The position numbers were made by a program, and so were the translations under genes. DNA of 64,000 nt from NCBI RefSeq assembly GCF_038050375.1, contig NZ_CP150886.1:1343318-1407317 (forward strand). Direction: 5' to 3'. The notes below the pieces were generated by a model. That model did no database searches and was not told the origin of the DNA. It saw only the letters and a program-made list of their open reading frames with translations. The DNA comes from Okeanomitos corallinicola TIOX110. GTDB taxonomy: Bacteria; Cyanobacteriota; Cyanobacteriia; Cyanobacteriales; Nostocaceae. Positions 8,157 through 17,900 of the stretch are shown here, in pieces; within the stretch, counting starts at the first letter, position 1; each line of letters starts with the position of its first letter.

Positions 8157-10448
8157 ATGGGGCGATTTGAAAAGCGATCAGAAAATCAAAGAAGCAGAGG
8201 CGACTTGCCCAGAGCCGCAGAAAATGCCCTCTGGGATGTAGTTGAAGACCTAGAACATTTGCAACAAAATTTTCTTAGGTCTTTACAAGATGATGTCAAG
8301 CGACTAGAGGCTGAAAAAACTCGTCTAGCTAGTGATATTCAGCGATTAGTAGAAGAAAAGGACAAATTACAACAAGCTCGTCAAATCACAGAACAGCAAG
8401 TTCTAATTCGTCAGTTAGCGGAAGTTTTGGCAAAACACATATCTTCTCAACTGCAATCTTCACTCAAAAACATAGCTAACCAATCAACTAAAGACGAATC
8501 CTCTAGTCAAGAGGTACTCAGGTCAGCTGAAGCTACTTCTACCACAGCTAGTCACATTAATGAAAATGTCAACCAGATGTTAAATAATCTGGATGATACG
8601 GTAACAGTTACCTTTAGTTCACTCCAGCAAGAACTAAAAAATTATCAAGGTAATCTTTCTCAGCAGTTGTTAAGGATGTACAGTCAGCAGCAGCAAGGGG
8701 AAGAAATATTAGCCGAATTTATTCAGCGCTTACAGGAAGAACTGGAGAAAAATAAAGATAAAAATTCTTTGCCAGTTTTGACACCAGGGGCGCCAACAGT
8801 ATTACAGTCAGAACCATACACTAATGGTTTCTCGGAAACAGCCTCAGAGAGAATTATCCCTGAACCTATTTCTGTATTGAGTCAAGATGCACCAGAAAGT
8901 GAAAATTCATTCAAAAAGGCTGTAGTTGTATCACCACCAGCAAAACCATCAGCACCAATTTCTGTTCCTACTCCCGACTCTTCTGTTACTCAAGCACCAG
9001 AACCATCTACAGAAAAACCACCAGAACCACTTTCTGTTATTGCTCCTGACTCTGACGTTACTCAAGCACCAGAACCATCCACAGAAAAACCACCAGAACC
9101 ACTTTCTGTTATTGCTCCTGACTCTGACGTTACTCAAGCACCAGAACCATCCACAGAAAAACCACCAGAACCACTTTCTGTTTCTTCTCCTGACTTGTCG
9201 GTTACACAAGCTCCAACACCATCAGAACTGGTTTCTATTTCCACTCCTGACTCTGACGTTACACAAACACCAGAACCATCCACAGAAAAACCACCAGAAC
9301 CACTTTCTGTTTCCAATTCTGAATCTTCAAGAGGAAAATTAGCGACAAATCTTCCCCAACTAGCTCCAAAACAAGAAGTAACACCACCCAGACAAAGATC
9401 CCGTTCTCGTCGCTCTCCAAATTGGTCGCCAGTACAAATAGGTTTTCTATTGGTTGTATTGTCAACGGTAACTTCTTCTCTTTATAACGTAATTATCAAA
9501 GCACTTTTTTACCAAGGTTCGGATCTATTAGGAAACTTTGAAACACAACAGTTAATCTCTCCCACCTTGGGAAATATTTTATTTATCTTGATGCTGAGAT
9601 TATTAGTAGTTGTGCCTTTAATGTTACTGTTAGCGCCTATTCTTCATCCCACAGTTTGGCAAGACCTACAAAATTTATTTAATTCTGTAGGTAAAAATGC
9701 TACGAAGAAAACAACTAAAAAAAAGCCTGTTTTGCTGTTGTCAATTGCCAGTGGTAGCTTTTTGTTCTTATCTCAAGTATTGATTTATATTGCCATTGGT
9801 CAAGTTACAACTGGTGTGGCGATCGCCTTGTTCTTTATTTATCCCATGATGACTGGACTATTAGCCTGGTTTCTATTTCGTGAGCGACCAAATTTATTCA
9901 TTTTTAGTGCTATATCTAGTATTTTTTGTGGTCAATTATTAATCTTGTCCAGTTATTCTAATCCTCCTAGTAATATTTCTCTGGGAATTATTTCTGGAAT
10001 AATGTCCGGAATAGCTTTTGCTGTATACGTAATTTTTACTAGGTTGTCCGCTCCAACACTGCATCCAGTTTCCTTTGCATTAATTAACTTCGCTACCATG
10101 TTGCTATTGAGCTTTATTTGCTTATTAGTACTTTTACCAACTGATTGGAGTTTAGCAATTAGAACAACCAATTTACTGGAAGTGATTTTAAGTGCTTTTA
10201 TGTTAGGTGTTCTTACTCTTTGTGGCTACTTATTTAACAACTTTGGTATTCGCAAATTAGGAGGACCACGCTCTGCGATCATTGGTGCAATTGTCCCAGT
10301 TTTAACTGTAATTTTTGCTGGATTAATACTTCAGGAAAAATTAGATATTCTGCAAATATTGGGAGTTTTATTAGTAACTGGTGGTGCAGTCGGTATCAGT
10401 CTTGAAAAAATGCAAAATCTGGTAAAATCATCTAGTACCAAAAATTAA
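8157..10448 (+). CDS. DMT/EamA-type permease with long coiled-coil and proline-rich N-terminal extension
   Basis: A 763-aa protein in three parts. Residues 20-210 are hydrophilic and rich in Gln/Glu/Leu heptads (predicted coiled coil). Residues 215-420 are Pro/Ser/Glu-rich and contain about five copies of a 24-residue unit with the core EPSTEKPPEPLSV. Residues 426-755 form a ten-helix drug/metabolite transporter domain (two EamA halves; GQVTTGVAIALFFIYPMMTGLLAW is visible by position 570). A typical EamA protein is about 300 aa, so the first 420 residues are an addition, probably cytoplasmic. The substrate is unknown. hetR follows 436 bp downstream on the same strand but has its own leader. 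Confidence 0.85.
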   Translation: MGRFEKRSENQRSRGDLPRAAENALWDVVEDLEHLQQNFLRSLQDDVKRLEAEKTRLASDIQRLVEEKDKLQQARQITEQQVLIRQLAEVLAKHISSQLQSSLKNIANQSTKDESSSQEVLRSAEATSTTASHINENVNQMLNNLDDTVTVTFSSLQQELKNYQGNLSQQLLRMYSQQQQGEEILAEFIQRLQEELEKNKDKNSLPVLTPGAPTVLQSEPYTNGFSETASERIIPEPISVLSQDAPESENSFKKAVVVSPPAKPSAPISVPTPDSSVTQAPEPSTEKPPEPLSVIAPDSDVTQAPEPSTEKPPEPLSVIAPDSDVTQAPEPSTEKPPEPLSVSSPDLSVTQAPTPSELVSISTPDSDVTQTPEPSTEKPPEPLSVSNSESSRGKLATNLPQLAPKQEVTPPRQRSRSRRSPNWSPVQIGFLLVVLSTVTSSLYNVIIKALFYQGSDLLGNFETQQLISPTLGNILFILMLRLLVVVPLMLLLAPILHPTVWQDLQNLFNSVGKNATKKTTKKKPVLLLSIASGSFLFLSQVLIYIAIGQVTTGVAIALFFIYPMMTGLLAWFLFRERPNLFIFSAISSIFCGQLLILSSYSNPPSNISLGIISGIMSGIAFAVYVIFTRLSAPTLHPVSFALINFATMLLLSFICLLVLLPTDWSLAIRTTNLLEVILSAFMLGVLTLCGYLFNNFGIRKLGGPRSAIIGAIVPVLTVIFAGLILQEKLDILQILGVLLVTGGAVGISLEKMQNLVKSSSTKN
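8962..9330 (+). repeat. 72-bp in-frame tandem repeats in the permease gene
   Basis: The unit encoding S-V-x2-P-D-S-x-V-T-Q-A-P-E-P-S-T-E-K-P-P-E-P-L repeats with a 72-bp period. Two central copies are identical, one is shortened (PTPSELV), and the outer ones have diverged. The periodicity keeps other frames open on both strands, which creates false ORFs. Confidence 0.9.
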
Positions 10449-10580
10449 ATGATCAAGAAACAAGAAAAGTAAATATACAGAATGATAATTTAGCGTATTC
10501 CTAAATTATTTTCATATTTCTAAATCTTGATAAATTTGGTGCTAAACTAAAAGTTGATTTTAATAGTGAACAACCTAGCA

Positions 10581-10594
10581 GTAGAAATATCTAC
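10581..10594 (+). promoter_or_regulatory. NtcA-type palindrome upstream of hetR
   Basis: GTAGAAATATCTAC matches GTA-N8-TAC exactly and is a 5-bp perfect inverted repeat (GTAGA/TCTAC). It lies 290 bp before the hetR ATG. No TAN3T -10 box sits at the canonical 20-24 bp. TAACTT at 10624 is 29 bp away. It could be an NtcA site used non-canonically or an NrrA-type site. Confidence 0.45.
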
Positions 10595-10790
10595 TGACTA
10601 AAAAGAACAGTTTAAAAGCGCGGTAACTTACTAAAACTAAGTGCATCAATTACCTAAACTACATTAAAGGTAACTGGTATTAGTATTAATAAGCGCTGTT
10701 TCGTCTGTTCAAAATAAAAACTTATTTACACCCTACCTGAAAATTATTTCCATAGAAATTTTCTAGGGAAAGCATAAAAATCTTCACAGT

Positions 10791-10809
10791 GAGTGAAGAC
10801 AAAGTTTGC
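10791..10809 (+). promoter_or_regulatory. Hairpin in the hetR 5' leader
   Basis: TCTTCAC and GTGAAGA form a perfect 7-bp stem with a 5-nt loop, 75 bp before the hetR ATG and not followed by a T run. It may affect mRNA stability or translation; no known riboswitch is recognised. Confidence 0.4.
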
Positions 10810-10821
10810 ATTTAGGTGTAA

Positions 10822-11784
<963 letters not shown>

Positions 11785-12192
11785 CACCACAAAAATTAGT
11801 CAACAATTAGTAACTATTATCTAATTTTCTGATTTCTTGGTAGTAATGTCTTGACCAAAATGTTTGCAGCCAGATTTCTTAATTCCCATCCCAACAGTTA
11901 AAATACATTTCATAGCCTTTACTGATGTTATAAGTGTGGCTAAATATGTGCAGATAGCAAAGTTCTCACATAGTGGTAGTAGCCCGTAAATTTAAGGGAT
12001 GTGAAATTCACACAGTCCGGTTTATTTCCCAGGTTTACCTTAATATGTTGTTTTTGAGACGAAAAGTAGGGTAGACAGTCTGCCAACCCTACAACTAGGG
12101 TAATTATCGAAATTTCTAATTGACAATAAATGTCAGCAAACAGCGGTCAGCATTCAACGGTAAATTCCGTATAAACAGTTGAAAACAATTTA
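11785..12192. other. 408-bp intergenic region between convergent genes
   Basis: I see no gene. A hairpin-forming GTAGGGT/ACCCTAC dispersed repeat lies at 12066-12092, and a short palindrome TGTGAAATTCACA at about 12000-12012. The hairpin could end transcripts from either side. Confidence 0.5.
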
Positions 12193-12717
12193 TTATTTTG
12201 AGGTAAGTGAGCCAGATCCAATACTAATAGAACGGTCATTAGCGTCAATACAAATATTTAAAGATTGCATTGGATCTAAATCAATCTCTTTGCGTAAACC
12301 AACCACACACTCAGCAAAGGTGACAGGTAGCAAACTACGTCCACAGTAGGTTAAAGTAGCTTGGTTAATTGCTTGTTGGGTACTTTTACTAATACCAACT
12401 ACACAAGTAGCTAAATCTTCTGGACGGCGACCTTGACGACAGGAAACAAGCGCCTCTGTAGAGTTAATTTCTGTGTTTTTGGTGATTTTAGCCACACAAC
12501 TAGATAATTCTCTGGGTCTGAGGGCTGTAGCACAAGCTTTAGATGCTGCTTCCGCTGTCACTCCTGATTTCAATAATTGTGCCGCACAGGTACGGTAATC
12601 ATTTCTATAGGAATCTATAACAGCTTGACTGGGTAAAATATTGGTAAGTAATCCAGCAATGGCGATTGTTGGTGCGGCAATAAATCCGCTGATTCTTTGT
12701 TTTTGGCTTTTTATCAT
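12193..12717 (-). CDS. Secreted protein with three Cys-pair repeats, function unknown
   Basis: About 174 aa from the ATG at 12717; an upstream in-frame start at 12738 adds seven residues. A hydrophobic signal segment (GFIAAPTIAIAGLLTNILPSQA) precedes the mature part. The mature part has three similar ~40-residue units, each with a Cys, a (R/L)(R/L)P motif and then xxCVxxI/L (RPRELSSCVAKI, RPEDLATCVVGI, LPVTFAECVVGL). Spaced cysteines suggest disulfides in the periplasm or envelope. I recall this only as a cyanobacterial conserved hypothetical. It is convergent with hetR. Confidence 0.75.
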   Translation of the reverse strand: MIKSQKQRISGFIAAPTIAIAGLLTNILPSQAVIDSYRNDYRTCAAQLLKSGVTAEAASKACATALRPRELSSCVAKITKNTEINSTEALVSCRQGRRPEDLATCVVGISKSTQQAINQATLTYCGRSLLPVTFAECVVGLRKEIDLDPMQSLNICIDANDRSISIGSGSLTSK

Positions 12718-12759
12718 TTTTATTCTCCAAACACCCAAGGTTATGCTAACTTATGATTT

Positions 12760-12864
12760 TATAGCAGGTGACAGGGAACAAGTGACAGGTGACAGTATAA
12801 AAAGTCTTTTCTTCTCTGAGTTTTATTGTCTATAAATGTCCTAACCACCTTGTCTATTGCTATA
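12760..12864 (+). mobile_element. 105-bp MITE-like element, copy A (TATAGCA...TGCTATA)
   Basis: Bounded by TATAGCAGGTGACAGG at the left and TTGTCTATTGCTATA at the right, so the outer 7 bp are perfect inverted repeats. It aligns along its full length with the elements at 29474-29578 and, inverted, at 45080-45177, 37329-37414 and 45882-45954. It has no coding capacity. Confidence 0.65.
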
Positions 12865-13020
12865 CAAACCCCTTCTCAAGTTGAGGAAGTTTTATCACTT
12901 TTGTGAAAAACTCTTGTCATAAACCCTAATTTTTATAATATTTCTCTGGCTAATTGCAGCAAAGAATGTCATAATATTATATTTGGGTAAAGTTTAAATA
13001 GGATTAAATAAAGGAAACTC

Positions 13021-13629
13021 ATGTCCCGATATAGAGGGCCTCGCCTCAGAATTGTCCGCCGCTTAGGCGAATTACCAGGATTAACTCGTAAAAGTGCCAG
13101 ACGTGCTTATCCACCAGGACAACACGGTCAAAACCGTAAAAAACGTACTGAATATGCTATTCGTCTCGAAGAAAAGCAAAAACTGCGTTTGAACTATGGT
13201 TTAACAGAAAAGCAAATGCTCCGTTATGTACGGAAAGCTAGACGTGTTACTGGTTCTACCGGAAAAGTCTTGCTTCAATTAATGGAAATGCGCTTGGATA
13301 ACACAGTTTTTCGCATGGGTATGGCTCCTACCATTCCCGCAGCACGTCAACTGGTAAATCATGGTCACGTGACCGTTAATGGTCGTGTCGTGAATATTGC
13401 CAGCTATCAGTGCCGTCCTGGTGAAGAAATTGGTGTCAGAAATAGAGAAGCATCCAAAAAATTGGTAGAAGCTAATTTGCAGTATCCCGGTTTAGCTAAC
13501 CTTCCCAATCATTTAGAGTTTGATAAAAACAAGTTGACTGGTAAAGTCAATACTGTGATTGAGAGAGAATGGGTAGCGCTACAGGTGAATGAACTGCTCG
13601 TGGTGGAATACTACTCACGGAAAGCTTAA
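13021..13629 (+). CDS. rpsD: 30S ribosomal protein S4
   Basis: A 202-aa primary 16S-rRNA-binding protein that nucleates 30S assembly. It starts [20 protein letters not shown], has the basic [13 protein letters not shown] segment, and has an S4 RNA-binding domain (about residues 91-150; [33 protein letters not shown]). AAAGGAAA precedes the ATG. It is monocistronic, as is usual in cyanobacteria. Confidence 0.98.
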   Translation: MSRYRGPRLRIVRRLGELPGLTRKSARRAYPPGQHGQNRKKRTEYAIRLEEKQKLRLNYGLTEKQMLRYVRKARRVTGSTGKVLLQLMEMRLDNTVFRMGMAPTIPAARQLVNHGHVTVNGRVVNIASYQCRPGEEIGVRNREASKKLVEANLQYPGLANLPNHLEFDKNKLTGKVNTVIEREWVALQVNELLVVEYYSRKA

Positions 13630-13630
13630 T

Positions 13631-13704
13631 AGTCAGTGGTCAGTAGTCAGGAGTCAGAAGTCAAAATAAATACTAATGACTAATGACTAATGACTAATGA
13701 CTAA
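13631..13704. repeat. Short tandemly repeated heptamers
   Basis: Runs of the CAGTAGT/CAGAAGT type pass into four or more copies of CTAATGA just before the moaA stop. They are slippage-prone filler between convergent rpsD and moaA. Confidence 0.8.
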
Positions 13705-14687
13705 CCCCCAATTTGCGACATGGTACGGGTGTAAGTGCCGAGAGTGCCTGGGTCGCGTTGTTTAAAGTTAATTTCTGATTTAAAGTTTAATAGATTTCTA
13801 ACTTGTTCTTGTAATTGAAAAGTGCTAATGCCAGCACGTAAGGAAGATTTTAAATCTATTTGACCAGTTTCATTTAATAAACAGGGACGTAACCAACCAT
13901 CAGCGGCAAGACGAACTCGGTTACAGCGATCGCAAAAGCATTCTGACATCTGACTAATAAAACCGAGTGTTCCCTTCGCACCGGGAATTTGAAATACATC
14001 CGCCGGCCCGTTACCACGCACTGCTGATTCTGTTAAACCCCAACGTTGACGAATGCGATCGCGTAATTCAGCGGAAGAAACCCAACCGCGATCGCCAAAC
14101 AAATCACCATTACCAATCGGCATAAATTCAATAAATCGCACGTGCCAATTTTTATTAATTGTTAAAGCGGCTAATTCCAACACTTCATGGTCATTTACAC
14201 CGGGTATAACTACAACATTTAACTTCAGCGGGTCAAATCCCACCTCATAAGCTTTTTGAATCCCTTCCCAGACTTGTTGCCAACGTTTACGACCATGATT
14301 ACCGATAATTTGCTCAAAAATATCTGGATCAAGAGAATCTAAACTAATGTTAATTCTTCTTAACCCAGCGTCATAGAGATTTTGGGCTATGGGTGCTAAT
14401 AAAAACCCATTGGTAGTCATTGCCAAATCTTGAGTTTGGGGAAGATGGGCAATTTTACTAACCAAATCCACCACATGAGGACGCAGTAGAGGTTCACCCC
14501 CAGTTAAGCGAAAGCGAGTGAAACCAAGAGGAATAAATACTTCTTGGAGAAGAGTTATTATTTCTTGATCAGTTAATAATTGTTGTTTGAGAATATATTG
14601 TAATTCTGCACCCTCTGGCATACAGTACAAACAGCGAAAATTACAGCGGTCAATTAAACTAATGCGGAGATAGTCCACTTGATTCAT
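13701..14687 (-). CDS. moaA: GTP 3',8-cyclase MoaA (molybdenum cofactor synthesis)
   Basis: Radical-SAM enzyme for the first step of molybdopterin synthesis. The N-terminal cluster motif is at Cys15, 19 and 22 ([10 protein letters not shown]), and the C-terminal second cluster is in [21 protein letters not shown]. The protein ends in the essential Gly-Gly tail (MSQIGG). The 328-aa length fits. Mo-cofactor serves nitrate reductase here. A pterin dehydratase of a family linked to pterin metabolism lies nearby (16072-16362), with one gene between. Confidence 0.95.
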   Translation of the reverse strand: MNQVDYLRISLIDRCNFRCLYCMPEGAELQYILKQQLLTDQEIITLLQEVFIPLGFTRFRLTGGEPLLRPHVVDLVSKIAHLPQTQDLAMTTNGFLLAPIAQNLYDAGLRRINISLDSLDPDIFEQIIGNHGRKRWQQVWEGIQKAYEVGFDPLKLNVVVIPGVNDHEVLELAALTINKNWHVRFIEFMPIGNGDLFGDRGWVSSAELRDRIRQRWGLTESAVRGNGPADVFQIPGAKGTLGFISQMSECFCDRCNRVRLAADGWLRPCLLNETGQIDLKSSLRAGISTFQLQEQVRNLLNFKSEINFKQRDPGTLGTYTRTMSQIGG

Positions 14688-14765
14688 AGTTGTTTTTACT
14701 CATAGATTCATCTCTAGAGTATCGAAAACATTAAGAAACTGCTGGTGAAATACTTTTGTACTGCT

Positions 14766-14854
14766 CAATACCTTAGCCATTTTCTGCTTTGTTGGGTTTC
14801 ATACCTCAACCCAACCTACGAATCAAGGCTTTTTCCAATTTGGATAAGGTATTG
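14766..14854. mobile_element. 89-bp MITE-like element with CAATACCTTA ends
   Basis: CAATACCTTA (14766-14775) and TAAGGTATTG (14845-14854) are perfect 10-bp terminal inverted repeats. Inside, GTTGGGTT pairs with AACCCAAC as a second hairpin. It is non-coding and lies between divergent moaA and the next gene. Confidence 0.55.
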
Positions 14855-14988
14855 ACTTCTGTTAAATTGATTTAACTATTTTTGGATTTTTCAACTATAA
14901 TGTTTACCTGCTAATTGTTGCTGATCCTGTGTAAGTACGCAGAATTAGTAACAGTTAGTTGATTGCATACACACAAGAGCTAGACATC

Positions 14989-16020
14989 GTGCAAGATACC
15001 GACTCTATGAATGACCTTGCTGCTGCACTGCAACAGCCTGTAGACTTAGATTTTGAATTACCAGATCCTGAAGATGAAGGAATTGCTGAGTCTGACTTTT
15101 TACAGCAGTTAGATGTAGCTTGGCAAGTATGCGATCGCTTTGATTTGCAGACAGAAATTTGGCGTGGTCGCATTTTACGCGCTATCCGTGATCGGGAGAA
15201 AAAAGGTGGGGATGGTAGAGGTACTGGTTTCCTGAAATGGTTGAAGGAGAGGGAAATTAGTAAAACTCAAGCCTATTCTTGGATTCAACTAGCTAACAGT
15301 GCTGATACTTTAATACAAGATGGTAAACTTGACCCCAGTACAGTTAATAATTTTAGTAAACGGGCTTTTGTAGAAACTGCTAAATCAGTACCAGAAGTAC
15401 AACAGATGGTGAGTGAAGCTGCCCAAAAGGGCGATCGCATCACCCGTAGAGAAGTCCGTCAACTCACCGATGAATGGACTGCCATGTCCTCAGAATTATT
15501 ACCTGAACCCGTTAAGGAAAAAGCCGCAGATAATAGCCTTCCAGCCCGCTACATTGCTCCGCTGGTGAAGGAAATGGAAAAACTGCCCGAATCCCATCAG
15601 CAGATGTTACAACGGGAAATAGCGGCTAATCCAGATGTGGACACTCTCAAACAAGCAACTACAGAAGCTAGACAACTGGCAAAATATCTCAAATCTGCCG
15701 TGCAAGTACAAGCACTAACAGAAAAAGATGTAGATATTGAAACCGCTTTAGAAGAAGCTCAAAGAATTGGCTGTTTGAGTATTGCTGCTGATTTAGTCAA
15801 TCAAGCATCCCAAATGGAACAGGGAATTGCTAAGTTGTACATGACTTGGAAAAAAATTAGTAACCTAGCTGATAGATTGTACGTTGATACAGGTGCAAGT
15901 ACGCCATGTTTGCGATCGCTCCTCAGTTGTGTAGAACCACTAGGTGGGGAAATCATGGAAATCAAACTTAGTGGTGCAACAGAACATCATATTAGGTTAC
16001 AAATTCAGGAAACGAATTAG
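14989..16020 (+). CDS. Cyanobacterial protein of unknown function, mainly helical
   Basis: About 343 aa. The N-terminus is acidic (residues 1-45). Next comes a basic helical segment (DRFDLQTEIWRGRILRAIRDRE, GTGFLKWLKEREISKTQAYSWIQLAN) that resembles a helix-turn-helix or ParB-like DNA-binding stretch. A Gln/Glu-rich helical middle and a small C-terminal domain follow. I do not recognise a named family. The frame is open from TTG at 14959, and GTG 14989 or ATG 15007 are alternatives; no Shine-Dalgarno decides, so the start is uncertain. A regulatory DNA-binding role is inference. Confidence 0.7.
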   Translation: MQDTDSMNDLAAALQQPVDLDFELPDPEDEGIAESDFLQQLDVAWQVCDRFDLQTEIWRGRILRAIRDREKKGGDGRGTGFLKWLKEREISKTQAYSWIQLANSADTLIQDGKLDPSTVNNFSKRAFVETAKSVPEVQQMVSEAAQKGDRITRREVRQLTDEWTAMSSELLPEPVKEKAADNSLPARYIAPLVKEMEKLPESHQQMLQREIAANPDVDTLKQATTEARQLAKYLKSAVQVQALTEKDVDIETALEEAQRIGCLSIAADLVNQASQMEQGIAKLYMTWKKISNLADRLYVDTGASTPCLRSLLSCVEPLGGEIMEIKLSGATEHHIRLQIQETN

Positions 16021-16071
16021 GTAATGGGTAATGGGTAATGGGTAAACTACCTTTTTTCACCTATTCCCTAT

Positions 16072-16362
16072 TTACTTATAATTTTCTTCCATTTTCTTGG
16101 CTAATTCCACATCTAAATTACTGATAGCATTACCGATGTCATGGGTAACAAGATTCACTCTCACAGTGTTGTAAACATTAAACCATTCTGGGTGATGTCC
16201 CATTTTTTCTGCATGAACACCTACAGTTACCATCCAACCTAAAGCTGTGGAAAAGTCTTTAAATTTATATTCCTTATATAATTTACCTTCTTTGATTTGC
16301 CAACCTGGTAAACTATTTAAGGCTTGTTGTAGTTCGGTTTCGCTAAGTTTTTGTGCTGCCAT
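16072..16362 (-). CDS. Pterin-4a-carbinolamine dehydratase (PCD/DCoH family)
   Basis: A 96-aa enzyme of the family that dehydrates 4a-hydroxytetrahydrobiopterin. The signature is present: HAEKMGHHPEWFNVYNTVRVNLVTHD (the three His of the active site), then GNAISNLDVELAKKME. The gene has no aromatic-amino-acid hydroxylase beside it. Bacterial members without one have been proposed to act in molybdopterin metabolism, and moaA is close by, but the link is inference. It starts with ATG. Confidence 0.92.
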   Translation of the reverse strand: MAAQKLSETELQQALNSLPGWQIKEGKLYKEYKFKDFSTALGWMVTVGVHAEKMGHHPEWFNVYNTVRVNLVTHDIGNAISNLDVELAKKMEENYK

Positions 16363-16496
16363 TTTTTTTATTTACACAGAGACTTCTAAATATTCATTGT
16401 ATCTAAATCAGAAAAATTATTGTACTGCTTGTGTCAACATTATAAATATATAAACAAATTAGCAAAAGTCATATTCTGGGTTGAGGGGTGAATCTA

Positions 16497-17900
16497 ATGA
16501 TAGGTAGAATTATAGACGGACGATATCAAATTATCAAAGAAATAGGAAATGGTGCTTTTGGAACTACCTATTTAGCAGAAGACAGCAAACGTCCTGGAAA
16601 TCCTCAGTGTGTTGTCAAGCATTTTACACCGGAAAATCAAGACCCGGAGCTATTAAAAAAAGCTGAAGAATTATTTGACAGAGAAGCGAAAATACTAGAA
16701 AAACTCGGTAAACATCCCCAAATCCCCCAACTTTTAGCACATATCGCTGAAAATCAAGATTTTTTTATTGTTCAAGAATATATAGAAGGACATGATATCT
16801 CTCAAGAATTACCTGCGGGTGTTCTTCTCAGTGAAGATTTTGTGCTTAAATTATTAATAGAAATTCTCGAAATTTTAGTAGTAATTCACGAACAAGAAGT
16901 AATTCACCGAGATTTAAAACCTCAAAATATCAGAAGAAGAACAACAGATAAAAAAATAGTAATTATTGATTTTGGTGCAGTCAAACAAATCAGCACGCAA
17001 AATTTAGGAAATCAAGCACAAAAACATCCAACATTTATTGGTACTCCTGGATATACACCACCAGAACAAGCAAACGGAAATCCTGTTTTTAGTAGTGATA
17101 TTTATGCTGTGGGAATGATTGGTATTCAAGCACTAACGGGAATACAACCACAAAGTCTACAACCAGATAGTCGCACTGGAAAAATAATTTGGAAAAATGA
17201 TCTTCAGGTTAGTAAAAAACTTGCAAATGTGTTAGATAAAATGGTCAGTTATCATCATCAAGACCGTTATCATACCGCAAGTTTAGCATTAAAAGCATTA
17301 GTACCTTTAAAACCCAAATCTTCCCAACCATTACCAATTGGAGGAAGTTTTATTTCTAAAGGTCTGTTGTTAAAAATTGCAACTTCAGGATTAGGAATAG
17401 TAGGAATAATTTTAATGGTTCTATTTTTTAATCGTCCTCAATCTGAATGTGGAGGAAATTTAGCAAGTTATGAAAATACAGAATATAAATTAAGTCTTGA
17501 ATATCCTCAATGTTGGTTTAAAAATACAACACCAAATGCTGTTAGTGGTAAGATAGTTTCCTTTATTCAACCTCAAACTTCAGCTAGATTGATAATTAAC
17601 AGTTTTGAATATTTAGGGACTTTAGATAAATTGCAAGAAATTCAAGAACAGGATATTACTAATAATTTAGCAGATGGGAAAGTTGTTCAGAAAACTGAAA
17701 GTACAATTTATTTCAGTAATAAAGAAGGGAGAAAAATTATTGCGACTGGTAAAAATGGTGAAGAGGAAATTAAAAATATGTATGTGATGACTTTGAGTGA
17801 TAATATGGCTTATGTGATTACATATTCAGCAGCTATAGATGATTATGATCAGTTTTTAAAAACAGCGGAAACTACTATTAAATCTGTTGCAATTAAGTGA
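16497..17900 (+). CDS. Membrane-anchored Ser/Thr protein kinase with extracytoplasmic C-terminal domain
   Basis: About 467 aa. The kinase domain spans roughly 7-280: Gly-rich loop GNGAFGTTYLAED, Lys in CVVKHF, catalytic HRDLKPQNI, and Mg-binding DFGAVKQ, followed by GTPGYTPPEQ. A single membrane helix (about 288-310) leads to a ~145-residue outer domain (SLEYPQCWFK...) resembling the PsbP-like/DcrB-like fold attached to many cyanobacterial kinases. I prefer ATG 16497, with GAGGGG eight bases upstream, to GTG 16488, which lies in that Shine-Dalgarno. The 3' end is part of a tandem duplication. The signal sensed is unknown. Confidence 0.88.
   Translation: MIGRIIDGRYQIIKEIGNGAFGTTYLAEDSKRPGNPQCVVKHFTPENQDPELLKKAEELFDREAKILEKLGKHPQIPQLLAHIAENQDFFIVQEYIEGHDISQELPAGVLLSEDFVLKLLIEILEILVVIHEQEVIHRDLKPQNIRRRTTDKKIVIIDFGAVKQISTQNLGNQAQKHPTFIGTPGYTPPEQANGNPVFSSDIYAVGMIGIQALTGIQPQSLQPDSRTGKIIWKNDLQVSKKLANVLDKMVSYHHQDRYHTASLALKALVPLKPKSSQPLPIGGSFISKGLLLKIATSGLGIVGIILMVLFFNRPQSECGGNLASYENTEYKLSLEYPQCWFKNTTPNAVSGKIVSFIQPQTSARLIINSFEYLGTLDKLQEIQEQDITNNLADGKVVQKTESTIYFSNKEGRKIIATGKNGEEEIKNMYVMTLSDNMAYVITYSAAIDDYDQFLKTAETTIKSVAIK

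Noticed and set aside
8926-9342. Long open frames on both strands overlapping the permease repeats (rich in His/Gln/Leu or Trp/Phe/Gly)
   Set aside because: They arise from the 72-bp period of the in-frame repeat, which keeps all frames open; their composition is absurd and there is no ribosome-binding site.
11985-12045. Resemblance to a group II intron segment (GGATGTGAAATTCACAC followed by AGTCCGGTTT)
   Set aside because: Only about 30 bp are similar; there is no reverse-transcriptase fragment, domain V or exon junction, so it may be chance.
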